NCBI GenBank assembly: GCA_017619295.1
Contig: JAFZSQ010000049.1
Span: 1 to 55,479, forward strand
Direction of reading: 5' to 3'
Source of the DNA: Lachnospiraceae bacterium
GTDB taxonomy: Bacteria; Bacillota; Clostridia; Lachnospirales; Lachnospiraceae
Length of the DNA stretch: 55,479 nt
The stretch's first letter is position 1. Each line of letters starts with the position of its first letter. Positions 8,110-17,087 of the stretch are shown here, piece after piece. Below the pieces are notes generated by a model. The model saw only the letters and a program-made list of their open reading frames with translations, was not told the origin of the DNA and searched no databases. Both the position numbers and the translations under genes were made by a program.

Positions 8110-9186
8110 ATGAGTGATATATCAAGCGTCGTTGTCATTATACCATCCCTTAACCCGGATGAAAAGTTAAACATGGTTGTAGACGGAGCCATCAATGAAG
8201 GCTTCACCCACCTTGTTTTGGTCAATGACGGCAGCGACGAAAATCATGTGGCCCGTTTCGAGGAGGCAGCAAAGCATCCTGAGGTCACAGTACTTACCCA
8301 TGAGGTTAACAAAGGTAAAGGCCGTGCCTTAAAGACAGCCTTTGAATATATACTGGAAAACCTTCCCGATATGGCAGGCGCCATCACCGTTGACGGTGAC
8401 AACCAGCATACCCCGAAGGATATGGCAAACTGTTCCAGACGCCTTATAGCCGAGAAAGACAAGATGGTTCTCGGTTGCAGAGATTTCAACGATCCTTCCG
8501 TTCCCTTTAAGAGTAAGAACGGAAATAAGATAACAAGATTCGTATTTAAGCATTTATGCGGAATGGAAATCACGGATACCCAGACCGGTCTTCGTGCTTT
8601 TCCCATGTCCTTCCTTCCGACTCTCATAGAGACCAAAGGTGACAGGTTCGAATATGAGACCCAGATGTTTTTTGCACTGGACAGAGCAGGACTTAAGTGG
8701 GTTGAGGAAACCATTGAGACAGTTTATATAGAAGAAAATGCTTCAAGTCACTTCCATCCCTTCAGGGATTCCTTTAAGATTTACCGCATTATCTTCAAGA
8801 ACATATTCAGGTTTTTCTTAAGTTCCATGTCGGCTTTTGCCATTGACTACGGAATTTTTAATTTCCTTAATATAATGCTTACAGCTTCGATGCCAAAGAG
8901 TACTAAGCTCTTCATTGCAACCTTCGTTGCAAGAACGGTATCTTCCTTATATAACTACACGGTAAACAGAAAGCTCGTCTTTAAGTCAAAAACCAAGAAG
9001 CGCCGCTCAATGCTTCGCTACTACATTCTGGCAGTTTGTCAGGTGAGCATTTCCTACGGACTGGTATTCTTACTTAGCACAGTGTTTGATGCCGGCACCG
9101 GACTTGAGGCTGTCCTCAAGCTTATCGTGGACATTCTTCTGTTCCTTTTCAGTTTCAGGATTCAGCAGGAATGGGTATTTAAATAA
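8110..9186 (+). CDS. Glycosyltransferase family 2 fused to a GtrA-like membrane domain
   Basis: A 358-residue fusion. Residues 1-215 are a GT-A glycosyltransferase of the dolichol-phosphate-mannose synthase type (VVVIIPSLNP, DGDNQHTP metal-binding DxD region, DTQTGLRAFP). Residues 230-355 are a GtrA/DPMS domain with about four membrane segments (FFLSSMSAFAIDYGIFNF ... FRIQQEWVF). Such proteins make polyprenyl-phosphate sugars or flip them for envelope glycans. I chose the ATG at 8110 (AGAGG nine bases upstream) because the GT2 motif begins there. It is first of three codirectional genes with envelope features. The sugar is unknown. Confidence 0.85.
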   Translation: MSDISSVVVIIPSLNPDEKLNMVVDGAINEGFTHLVLVNDGSDENHVARFEEAAKHPEVTVLTHEVNKGKGRALKTAFEYILENLPDMAGAITVDGDNQHTPKDMANCSRRLIAEKDKMVLGCRDFNDPSVPFKSKNGNKITRFVFKHLCGMEITDTQTGLRAFPMSFLPTLIETKGDRFEYETQMFFALDRAGLKWVEETIETVYIEENASSHFHPFRDSFKIYRIIFKNIFRFFLSSMSAFAIDYGIFNFLNIMLTASMPKSTKLFIATFVARTVSSLYNYTVNRKLVFKSKTKKRRSMLRYYILAVCQVSISYGLVFLLSTVFDAGTGLEAVLKLIVDILLFLFSFRIQQEWVFK

Positions 9187-9219
9187 GAATTAAATGTAAT
9201 CAGTGAGGTAAATATATCA

Positions 9220-10287
9220 ATGAAAGCCGGAAAAGTAATTGGAAGAATCTTCCTTGTACTGGGAAGTTTTATTGTCGTTACTGCGTTAGGTGCACATCTT
9301 ACACTCTACACCATCTGTAATGGCCCCAGCGAAAGTGCCAAGCAGATGTTCGTAACCACAATGCTTGAGACAGGAGCTCTTAAGTTTTTAGCCAAATGGT
9401 ATTTCTCCGAGGAGGAGATTGAGCAGTACACCCAGTCAAACGGAATGATTCATAATGATGCCGAGGTTAACACCGATTTGATCGTTATTTCGGATGACCC
9501 CGAGGCATCTGATACCGAGGAGGAATTCGACGAGAACGGTATCAGAATCGATGAGATTACCGGACGTACATTCTTTGCAAAGATGATGGTTATCAAGGAT
9601 CCTTCAAGAGTTACTTCAACAACCATCTATCCCTGGTCCGATTTAAACCACAGCAAAGACGGCAAGACTCTTGAAGAGCTTGTTACAGAAGGTGATTACC
9701 TTGCCGGAATCAACGGTGGTGAATACGAATCCTCAGGAAACTGGGGCGGACGTCCCAAGGGCGTTGTTGTATGCCAGGGCGAAATTCAGTTTAACCAGCC
9801 TGAAAACGGCGATGTGCTTGTTGGTTTTTCCAAGGAGCACAAGCTTGTTATAAAAGATATCTCAAACTTCTCTCCCGAGAATGCACAGAAGGTTGTAGAA
9901 GAAAACGAGATTATGGATGCTGTTTGCTTCAAGGATTTGAACGGAACAGACAACAACCACTTTACTAAGCTTATTGTCAACGGAGAAGCAACTCAGATTA
10001 CAGGTTCAGGTTCAGGTGCGAACCCCAGAACCGCCATCGGACAGCGTGCCGACGGTGCCGTTCTTTTCCTTGTATGTGACGGTCGAGGCGCCAGCGGACA
10101 CCTTGGTGCTACCGCAGCAGACGTTATCGGAATCATGCAGGATTATGGCGCAGTTAACGCAGCCAACTTGGACGGCGGAAGTTCTTCCTCCATGTACTAT
10201 AACGGACAGTATGAGATGACCAGTGTTACACTTTACTACTCCACCTCATCCTGGCGTCTTCCCACAGCTTTTGTGGTAACAAAGTAA
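9220..10287 (+). CDS. Membrane-anchored phosphodiester glycosidase (NAGPA-domain) family protein
   Basis: A 355-residue protein with one N-terminal membrane segment (about residues 8-29), placing the rest outside. The C-terminal 200 residues are the NAGPA/DUF2233 fold: AGINGGEYES, GVVVCQGEIQFN, NPRTAIGQRADG, FLVCDGRGASGHLG, ANLDGGSSSSMYYNG. Characterised members remove sugar-phosphate caps or act on exopolysaccharide and wall polymers. It lies 33 bases after the GT2-GtrA gene and before a membrane protein of unknown role, so it probably edits a surface glycan made by the same locus. The substrate cannot be read from sequence. Confidence 0.82.
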   Translation: MKAGKVIGRIFLVLGSFIVVTALGAHLTLYTICNGPSESAKQMFVTTMLETGALKFLAKWYFSEEEIEQYTQSNGMIHNDAEVNTDLIVISDDPEASDTEEEFDENGIRIDEITGRTFFAKMMVIKDPSRVTSTTIYPWSDLNHSKDGKTLEELVTEGDYLAGINGGEYESSGNWGGRPKGVVVCQGEIQFNQPENGDVLVGFSKEHKLVIKDISNFSPENAQKVVEENEIMDAVCFKDLNGTDNNHFTKLIVNGEATQITGSGSGANPRTAIGQRADGAVLFLVCDGRGASGHLGATAADVIGIMQDYGAVNAANLDGGSSSSMYYNGQYEMTSVTLYYSTSSWRLPTAFVVTK

Positions 10288-10307
10288 TCGGAAAGGAGCT
10301 GTGAAAG

Positions 10308-11654
10308 ATGAGAAAAGATGACGACATGGATATGATCGATTTCGATAAAGAGCCCACCTACGCCGAAAGCGGCGAGTACTACGAAGGCGAGTATTACGAG
10401 GACGGCGACGGCTACTACGAAGACGATTATTATAACGACAACGGAAACGGCGAATACTACGAAGAGGATTATTACGAAGAGAAACGCCCCGCAAGAAAGC
10501 CCCGTAAGAAGAAAAATAACTACGGCAGCTACAACGGACGCGACTACGGCTATCTCGATCCTCCGAAGAAAAAGAAATCAGTATTCTGGCCTTTGTACAT
10601 TATTTTCATATCCCTTATGATTTGCGGATGGCTTGCAGTTATTCTCTACTGTAAGAAATGCCTGGTAAAATACGAGGCATCTCAGCCCGAGAACGTAATT
10701 GCAGATATCGCAAAGGAGCTTTCAAGCGGAGAGCTTGATAACTTCGATTTTGGAAGCGGTTCACGTTTCGAGTCCGCATCCATCCTCAAGGATACATACT
10801 TTAAGAGCCTTGACGGCAAAGAGATTACCTTTGAAAAAGCAGCAGGTTCTACAGGAACCCGCCCCATTTTCAATCTCTATGCAGGTGATAAATCCATCGG
10901 AACCGTAACTTTAAAGGCAACTTCCCAGGAGCCCATGATGCTTCTTCTTACAGCGCAGACCTGGGCAATCGAAAGTGTGGCACCGAACTTTGAAACTGGT
11001 GACACCGGAGTTACCATTAAGGTTCCTTCAGATTATAAGGTTTTCGTTAACGGAATCGAGCTTTCAGACTCAGAACTTGTTGATGCAAGCGCTCAGATAG
11101 AAGATTTCGAGAACGTTGCCATTTATGTGGATGTTCCCACCATGGCAGAATACAGAGTTGACGGTCTTATGTTTGCACCTGAAGTAAAGATTACAGATGC
11201 AGAAGGTAATGAAGTAGAGAGCACACTTGATGGTTCAACCTACACAGCAGACTTTGCTTCAACAGACATGCCCGCAGACTTACAGGCTCTTGTTCTTAAG
11301 TATGCCGAAGATTATACAAACTTCTTCTCAGGCGACCTTCCCGGATGCTTTACATCCATCAATTGTCTGAGACCTATGTTTACAAGCAATTCTTACTTCT
11401 TCGCTCCTGCCGAGATTTACAGATGCGAAGATATGGGCTTCTACTCAGCTCACACCGAGCCGGTATTTGCCAACGAATCAGTTACAAACTACACTCCTGT
11501 AACAGACAGCTTCTTCTACGTAGATGTTTACTTCGAGAAGAACCTTCACCTGACACGTACAGGAGAAGACAGAGTCGACGTTACCAACCAGCGTTACTAC
11601 TACGTTCTTGAGAACGGCAACTGGGTTATCGCTGATATGAAACAAAACCTATAA
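10308..11654 (+). CDS. Single-pass membrane protein with acidic, tyrosine-rich cytoplasmic tail
   Basis: A 448-residue protein I cannot assign to a named family. Residues 1-60 are extremely rich in Glu, Asp, Tyr and Gly (repeats like EYYEGEYYEDG), followed by a basic stretch (60-90), one membrane segment (about 92-115) and a large external domain with no obvious motif. The basic stretch before the membrane segment puts the acidic tail in the cytoplasm. An AAAGGAG site precedes the ATG. It ends the GT2/NAGPA operon and is separated from the converging regulator gene by a long palindrome. A structural or regulatory role in envelope glycan assembly is possible. Confidence 0.7.
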   Translation: MRKDDDMDMIDFDKEPTYAESGEYYEGEYYEDGDGYYEDDYYNDNGNGEYYEEDYYEEKRPARKPRKKKNNYGSYNGRDYGYLDPPKKKKSVFWPLYIIFISLMICGWLAVILYCKKCLVKYEASQPENVIADIAKELSSGELDNFDFGSGSRFESASILKDTYFKSLDGKEITFEKAAGSTGTRPIFNLYAGDKSIGTVTLKATSQEPMMLLLTAQTWAIESVAPNFETGDTGVTIKVPSDYKVFVNGIELSDSELVDASAQIEDFENVAIYVDVPTMAEYRVDGLMFAPEVKITDAEGNEVESTLDGSTYTADFASTDMPADLQALVLKYAEDYTNFFSGDLPGCFTSINCLRPMFTSNSYFFAPAEIYRCEDMGFYSAHTEPVFANESVTNYTPVTDSFFYVDVYFEKNLHLTRTGEDRVDVTNQRYYYVLENGNWVIADMKQNL

Positions 11655-11736
11655 AATAGGTGCAAATGGGGACAGACCCCGATTGCACGTTCCAACGGAA
11701 TGTGCAGTCGGGGCCTGTCCCCATTTGCACCTATTT
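11654..11736. repeat. REP-like palindrome, copy 1
   Basis: An 83-bp near-perfect palindrome with a 22-bp perfect outer stem starting AAATAGGTGCAAATGGGGAC and an inner stem CCCCGA-T-TGCAC. It lies between two converging genes and would form a strong hairpin in both transcripts. Two relatives occur at 15585 and 43751, sharing AGGTGCA...GGGGACAG at both ends. Confidence 0.85.
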
Positions 11737-12480
11737 CTGCTTATTTCTATATTCGTTCGCGGAGCACCCTGCCCACTTCTTAAACACCCTTGAGAAGTGC
11801 GCCATATCTATAAAGCCCACCATCTCTGCTATATCGCTTACTCGAAGTGTGGGATCCATCAGAAGCTCCTCCGCCTTCTTCACCCGAATTCTGTTAAGAG
11901 CATCAGAAAAACCAATCCCCTCATACTTGTTAAGAAGCTTACTTAAATGCCACTGGCTTACAAAGCATTTCTCCGCCACATCCACCAGACGAAGCTTCTC
12001 CTTATAATTCTTCTCCATGTAATTTAAGGCCCTGGTAACAACGTAGCTTGAAGCAGCTGCATCAGTTTCCTCATCACCCTCATTTGAAGGTACATTGGGC
12101 TTAATCAAATCAAGCTTTGCTGTCATTCCGCCTATGGCTTCAATCAGCTCTTCCATCTTGGAAGGCTTTAAAAGAAACCTTGAAGCACCTAGTCTTATGG
12201 CCCTTTGGGCGTATTCAAAGTCACGATAACCCGTAAGAATCGTCACCTGAAGATTGGGGAACTCGGATCTTATTCCGGCAATCATGGTCAAGCCGTCCAT
12301 TTCCCCCATACAGATGTCTGTAAAAAGGATGTCGGGAGAAAGCTCTCTTATAAGCTCCATGCCCTCTTCGCCGCTTCCTGCGGTGCCTACGACCTCGCAG
12401 TTATACTTTGCCCAGTCGATTCCCTTGGACAAGCCTTCAACAATTATATGTTCATCATCTACAATCAAAACCTTATACAT
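11731..12480 (-). CDS. YesN-type response regulator (receiver + AraC HTH)
   Basis: A 249-residue regulator, shorter than the 414-residue one near the left edge because it lacks the middle domain. The receiver domain has D8/D9, phosphoacceptor D55 in ILFTDICM and the Lys in LLKPSK; residues 145-249 are an AraC helix-turn-helix pair (CFVSQWHLSKLLNKY, VGFIDMAHFSRVFKKW). Its ATG follows the stop of the binding-protein gene directly, so the two are coupled. It probably controls carbohydrate genes in response to the kinase two genes upstream; the GH94/phosphoglucomutase pair upstream is a plausible but unproven target. Confidence 0.9.
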   Translation of the reverse strand: MYKVLIVDDEHIIVEGLSKGIDWAKYNCEVVGTAGSGEEGMELIRELSPDILFTDICMGEMDGLTMIAGIRSEFPNLQVTILTGYRDFEYAQRAIRLGASRFLLKPSKMEELIEAIGGMTAKLDLIKPNVPSNEGDEETDAAASSYVVTRALNYMEKNYKEKLRLVDVAEKCFVSQWHLSKLLNKYEGIGFSDALNRIRVKKAEELLMDPTLRVSDIAEMVGFIDMAHFSRVFKKWAGCSANEYRNKQK

Positions 12481-13794
12481 CTAATTTTTCCTCTTCTCAC
12501 TCTCAATGAATTTGTCAAGAACCCGTTTTACCGGGGTTTTCCCCGAAACAATATCCTGTATCGAATCCATTAAAGGGGAACGAACGGTGGCATCCACCTT
12601 ATCCTGTACCGCAGGAACAAGCCCCGTCTTCTTCTCAAGCAAGCTCGCCGCCGACTTCTGGATTGTGGAATAAGTTGTATCCATGTACTGGGCCTTTCCC
12701 TTTAAGGAAGTGGCTCCCAGTGTTATTGTAGCAAAACTTTCTATAATAGAGTTCTGGGTCATGTACTCAACGAATCTGACCACAGCATCTCTCTTATCAA
12801 GGTCATCCCAGGCCTTCCTTGAAATGTACCAGCCCGAGGAGAAACCTCCTATCATATCCGTATTCTTTCTTGCGGCGGTACCGGGAACGAAGGTCACGCC
12901 ATAGTTTGTAGCCTTACTGGATTTCTCCGCCAGGATTGTGGGAATCATCCAGGATCCGCTTATACAGAAAGCCGCCTCGTTGTTAAGGAATCTGTTAAAG
13001 CTTGTGGCGTCATCGCAAAACAGCGCATCAGGTGAGAAATACCCATCCTGATAAACGTCCCTAAACTGGGTAAGTCCCGCTTCCCAGGCATTGTAAGCGT
13101 CATCACCGATCTTTTGGGGCAGTTCACCCTGACTTCCGTTAACGGAATTGTTGTAAACGAAGTACTCAAAAAGATAGTGAGGCTCACTTGCAATAGATGC
13201 GCTTATGGGAATATATCCCGCCTGTTTAATCTTCTCACAGATGTCCATGAACTCGTCCCAGGTGGTATTCTCGTCGGGAACCTCCACCCCTGCGGCTTCA
13301 CACACATCGAAATTCACGTACATAGCTTCCCAGTAGCCATAGGTGGGAACGCTGTAGATTTTACCATCATGGTCAGAAACCTGGAAGGCCTCATCCTGTA
13401 TATTATTGGCAAAATCAGGATAAATCTCCCTTATCTCATCAAGGGAAACAACCTTGCCTGCCTTAATAAGGGCATCCGCATCATTTCCCGTGAAGAAGTA
13501 CATGGCGTCAGGCTCATCACCTACCTGGAAATCCGCAATTATCCTTTGCTTGAAGGCCTCGTCCGCAGTCTCCGAGGAGTCCACAATCTCAACCCCCGTG
13601 GATTTGGAAAAAGCAGAAACGAACTTCTGGTAGTTCTGGGACGCAATATTCCTTCCGGACCAGGTTGTGGTAACGTTTAATGTGACTTTTTTGGCCACTG
13701 GACCCTGCTTCTTTGCCGGCTCCATAAACTGGCATCCGCAAAGAAGTGTTACCATCGCTATTAAACTAATTATCGCTATCAGTTTCCTTTTCAT
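12481..13794 (-). CDS. Extracellular solute-binding lipoprotein, family 1 (carbohydrate)
   Basis: A 437-residue lipoprotein with signal peptide and lipobox TLLCGC (Cys21). The mature part is a family 1 solute-binding protein typical of oligosaccharide ABC importers (LNVTTTWSGR, DFQVGDEPDAMYFF, GKIYSVPTYGYWEAMYVN, TWDEFMDICEKIK, AFCISGSWMIPTIL). No permease genes are nearby. It overlaps the kinase gene by 29 bases and abuts the regulator gene, so it is embedded within a two-component system. This argues for a sensory role, or for use of a shared importer encoded elsewhere. Confidence 0.88.
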   Translation of the reverse strand: MKRKLIAIISLIAMVTLLCGCQFMEPAKKQGPVAKKVTLNVTTTWSGRNIASQNYQKFVSAFSKSTGVEIVDSSETADEAFKQRIIADFQVGDEPDAMYFFTGNDADALIKAGKVVSLDEIREIYPDFANNIQDEAFQVSDHDGKIYSVPTYGYWEAMYVNFDVCEAAGVEVPDENTTWDEFMDICEKIKQAGYIPISASIASEPHYLFEYFVYNNSVNGSQGELPQKIGDDAYNAWEAGLTQFRDVYQDGYFSPDALFCDDATSFNRFLNNEAAFCISGSWMIPTILAEKSSKATNYGVTFVPGTAARKNTDMIGGFSSGWYISRKAWDDLDKRDAVVRFVEYMTQNSIIESFATITLGATSLKGKAQYMDTTYSTIQKSAASLLEKKTGLVPAVQDKVDATVRSPLMDSIQDIVSGKTPVKRVLDKFIESEKRKN

Positions 13795-15565
13795 ATCTGG
13801 GTTCCTCAGTGAAATCAGTCGACAGAACTATGGAGCTGACTGTGTTTCCTTCGTCGTTGCTGTAAATTGAAAGTCCGTATTCCTCGCCGTAAATAATCTT
13901 GATTCGGCGGTTTACGTTTCTGATGCCGAGGCTTACGCTCTTTTCCTTATCTTCGTCAACCTCTTCGCCTAAAAGATAATCTATCTTCTCTCTGTCCTCA
14001 TCGGACATCTTGCCGTTATTGATTACGTCTATATAGAGCTTATTATCAACTCTGTAGACCTTAAGCTCAACCACGCCCTGATTCCTTTTATCCATACCGT
14101 GCTCAACGGCATTCTCGATTATGGGCTGAATAATGAGCTTGGGAACCTCCAGAGAAAGAAGTGAGTGGTCAATTTCCTGTTTAATCTGAAGCCTTGTGCC
14201 GAATCTTTGCTTGATTATGTGAAGGTACGCATCCACATAGCTCAATTCCTCGGACAAAGCAATCATCCTCTGCTTACGCCTGTTCATGGTGGCATTTAGC
14301 ATGACGGATAAAGCCTCAATCATGCTGCTGACCTTAATGTTGCCGTTCATACGGCTCTCCCAGTTGATAATCTCCAGAGTGTTGTTTAGGAAGTGGGGAT
14401 TAATCTGGCTTTGAAGGGCCATAATCTGGGCATCCTTAAGTTCCAGTTCCTCAAGGTAAATGGTCTCGAACTGGTGCTTTAACTCAGCGGACATGGCGTT
14501 GAAGGAATTCTCAAGACTTGCAAACTCCAATCCTCCGCCGGTTCCGGAAATCTGGTGTCCGTAATTACCCTGAGTAATCTCTCTCGCTCCTGCCTCAATG
14601 GTACGAACAGGCTTCGTAACATTGGACCTTAAGAATATGAAGAGCATTCCAAAGAGAACTATCATCATAGCCACCATGGAAAACTCCAGGGTCCTTACCA
14701 CCGACATCTCGTCGAAAATGGCGGTCTTTGCGAGTTTGACGAGGAGGCTGATTTTTTCATTATCAAGTTTTATATTCTTGTAAACATAGTAGTTGTCGCC
14801 GGTCTTAAAGTACACCGCATTCTCATAGCAAACGCTTCCGTACACAGCGGGGAAATTCCTGATTTCGGAGTTGCCCAAAGACCCGTCAAAAACTATGGGG
14901 GTTCCGTCAATATAAACCCTGTAACCGATGGCGCCCCAGATGCTGTTTAAGGACTCGAAAAGCACATCCTCATCAAGCTCAAACACCAGAACTCCATAGG
15001 TATCGAATTTCTGATCCACCATGTTTCGTACCATGAAGACTCGGTTGCTGCTCAAGATCAAATGGGCACCGGTATCGAACTCCGCCGCCTGTTTAAGCAC
15101 ATCTTCCGCGTATTTGCCGGAAAAATCACTTACATCTAACCTGGTGAGAGGGTGAGAATTGGAATATGTGTAGTAAACGTTATCGGGGTCGTCAAGAAAC
15201 ACAAGAAAAACATCCTTAATTGAAGGATTGTTCTTGTAGTTGGTATCCAAATATGACTTAACAGAATTGTAAAGCTCAGAACGGCTGTTGTTTAACTTAT
15301 ACTTCTTATAAGCGTCCTCAATAACCGTAGAATAGGACGCGTTCTTAGAGGCCGTGGAAACGTCGTCAAGCTGAATCAGACATATTTCCATTGCCTTATC
15401 GGATGTTGTCACGATGGTATTCTCAATCTGAGAATTCAGACGTCTGGTTACCATCAAAACCATCACCGCCATAAAAACAAGCAGTGGAATCAGCCAGCAG
15501 AAAACCACCATCATGGACATACTGTATATTAACTTTCTGTTTCTTTTCTTGAAGGGGTTTTTCAT
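13766..15565 (-). CDS. YesM-type sensor histidine kinase with large external sensor
   Basis: A 599-residue kinase. Membrane segments at about residues 15-40 and 285-310 bracket a 245-residue external sensor of dCache-like appearance. A HAMP region follows, then His_kinase with INPHFLNNTLEIINW carrying the phospho-acceptor His, and a HATPase domain with LIIQPIIENAVEHGM and a SLGIRNVNRRIK glycine-box region. The start at 15565 gives MKNPFKKR followed by a membrane segment; the open frame upstream runs through a repeat and is rejected. The ribosome site is weak. The 3' end overlaps the solute-binding-protein gene. Confidence 0.88.
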   Translation of the reverse strand: MKNPFKKRNRKLIYSMSMMVVFCWLIPLLVFMAVMVLMVTRRLNSQIENTIVTTSDKAMEICLIQLDDVSTASKNASYSTVIEDAYKKYKLNNSRSELYNSVKSYLDTNYKNNPSIKDVFLVFLDDPDNVYYTYSNSHPLTRLDVSDFSGKYAEDVLKQAAEFDTGAHLILSSNRVFMVRNMVDQKFDTYGVLVFELDEDVLFESLNSIWGAIGYRVYIDGTPIVFDGSLGNSEIRNFPAVYGSVCYENAVYFKTGDNYYVYKNIKLDNEKISLLVKLAKTAIFDEMSVVRTLEFSMVAMMIVLFGMLFIFLRSNVTKPVRTIEAGAREITQGNYGHQISGTGGGLEFASLENSFNAMSAELKHQFETIYLEELELKDAQIMALQSQINPHFLNNTLEIINWESRMNGNIKVSSMIEALSVMLNATMNRRKQRMIALSEELSYVDAYLHIIKQRFGTRLQIKQEIDHSLLSLEVPKLIIQPIIENAVEHGMDKRNQGVVELKVYRVDNKLYIDVINNGKMSDEDREKIDYLLGEEVDEDKEKSVSLGIRNVNRRIKIIYGEEYGLSIYSNDEGNTVSSIVLSTDFTEEPRYEKETDSDN

Positions 15566-15584
15566 ACCTATTATTGTACACCAA

Positions 15585-15653
15585 AGGTGCAATCGGGGAC
15601 AGTCCCACCTTGCACGTGAAATGTGCAGGGCGGGACTGTCCCCTTTTGCACCT
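15585..15653. repeat. REP-like palindrome, copy 2
   Basis: A 69-bp palindrome, AGGTGCAATCGGGGACAGTC paired with its near-complement at the other end (two mismatches in 22), with an internal TGCAC...GTGCA stem. It lies six bases past the stop of the phosphoglucomutase gene and just before the kinase gene, so it probably separates the two transcripts. Confidence 0.85.
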
Positions 15654-15659
15654 GGCATC

Positions 15660-17075
15660 TTATTTCAAATTCAAATATTCCTCAAACAACTCAGACACTG
15701 TAGCTGCTTCCTTTGCAGAGCCCATCTCGCAGAAGATTCGAAGCAAAGGCTCCGTTCCTGAGAATCTGGCTACTACCCAGCCACCGTTTCTGAAGTATAC
15801 CTTGCATCCGTCAAGGTATGAAACATGGTCGATAATGTAAGGAAGTTCGGGAAGTTTCTTGTCCTCCATGAGAGTCTTGAAGATCTCTGCCTTCTTCTCT
15901 GCGCTGAACTTGTAACTTCTCTCCTCCATGAATATCTGTCCGCATTCCTTCTCGATATCTCTGTAGATTTCCGAGATATTCTTTCCGGTTACGGCAATCA
16001 TCTCAACAAGAAGAGCTGCGGCGTAAACACCGTCCTTACCCTTGATGTGGCCTCTTACTGTAAGTCCGCCTGAAGACTCTCCGCCGATAACTGCGTCAAC
16101 CTCGTTCATCTTGGCTGAAATGTGCTTAAAGCCTACGGGAACCTCGTAACACTTCTCGCCGAACTTCTCAGCCACCTTGTCAAGCATGTGGGTTGTAGCA
16201 ATGTTTCTTACTACGGGACCCTTCCATCCTTTAAATTTCACAAGGTAGTAATAAAGCAAAACGAGAATATCATTGGGGTGAAGGAATCTTCCCGTATCGT
16301 CGATAACGCCGATTCTGTCGGCATCTCCATCTGTGGCCAGTCCGATGTTACTCTCCGTGTCCAAAACCTTATTCTGAAGGTCACGAAGAGTATCGGCGCT
16401 GGGTGCCGGAAGCTTACGTCCGAACAATGTATCATGGTTATCGTGAATCTTGATAACCTCACAGCGGCTCGTGTAAAGAATTGTCGAAAGTGAAGTCTCT
16501 GAGACGCCGTATAGAGGATCAATACAAACCTTTAAATTAGCATCTTTGATAGCCTGCACATTAATACTGTTCAAAATATTGTCAAGGTACTCATTAAGAG
16601 GATAAATCTCCGTAATAAGACCTTTCTCTTTGCCCTCGGCATATTCCATCTCTTCCACTTCGGAAGGGTCTGTATCGGCAATATAGCCCTCAATTTCCGC
16701 GGTCTGATATTCGTCCGCGTCTCTTCCGCCGGCGGTGAACACCTTGATACCGTTGTAAAGAGAAGGGTTATGGCTTGCGGTTATCATCATACCGTAAGGG
16801 AATTCATGCTTCATTGTGTAGAACATGATAAGCGGTGTCGGTGATGATTTGTTAACAAGATAGGATTTGATTCCCGCCTTGGCAAAAACCATTGAGCACC
16901 ACTGCATGGCCTCTTTTGAAAGGAATCGTCTGTCGTATCCGATGACAATGCCCTTGTCTGCCACGCCTTCCTGCTTCATCTTTTTCACCATTGCTGTGGC
17001 GAGAAGCTGAATGTTGCTCTTAATAAATTCGTCTCCGATGACGGCTCTCCAGCCGCCTGTTCCAAATTTAACCAT
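15660..17075 (-). CDS. Phosphoglucomutase/phosphomannomutase family protein
   Basis: A 471-residue alpha-D-phosphohexomutase interconverting sugar 1- and 6-phosphates in the cytosol. All four family signatures are present: phosphoserine loop TASHNPSLYNG (S101), metal loop DGDADR, sugar-binding GGESSGG and phosphate-binding RFSGTEPLLRIF. It starts 12 bases after the stop of the GH94 phosphorylase gene with a GGAAAGGG site, so the pair is one operon. The pairing makes sense: GH94 releases a hexose 1-phosphate, and the mutase feeds it to glycolysis as the 6-phosphate. Confidence 0.92.
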   Translation of the reverse strand: MVKFGTGGWRAVIGDEFIKSNIQLLATAMVKKMKQEGVADKGIVIGYDRRFLSKEAMQWCSMVFAKAGIKSYLVNKSSPTPLIMFYTMKHEFPYGMMITASHNPSLYNGIKVFTAGGRDADEYQTAEIEGYIADTDPSEVEEMEYAEGKEKGLITEIYPLNEYLDNILNSINVQAIKDANLKVCIDPLYGVSETSLSTILYTSRCEVIKIHDNHDTLFGRKLPAPSADTLRDLQNKVLDTESNIGLATDGDADRIGVIDDTGRFLHPNDILVLLYYYLVKFKGWKGPVVRNIATTHMLDKVAEKFGEKCYEVPVGFKHISAKMNEVDAVIGGESSGGLTVRGHIKGKDGVYAAALLVEMIAVTGKNISEIYRDIEKECGQIFMEERSYKFSAEKKAEIFKTLMEDKKLPELPYIIDHVSYLDGCKVYFRNGGWVVARFSGTEPLLRIFCEMGSAKEAATVSELFEEYLNLK

Positions 17076-17087
17076 TCTTACCCTTTC

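Noticed and set aside
15566-15658. Upstream extension of the kinase gene to 15658
   Set aside because: The extension translates a REP-like palindrome and removes the natural N-terminal membrane anchor start at 15565.
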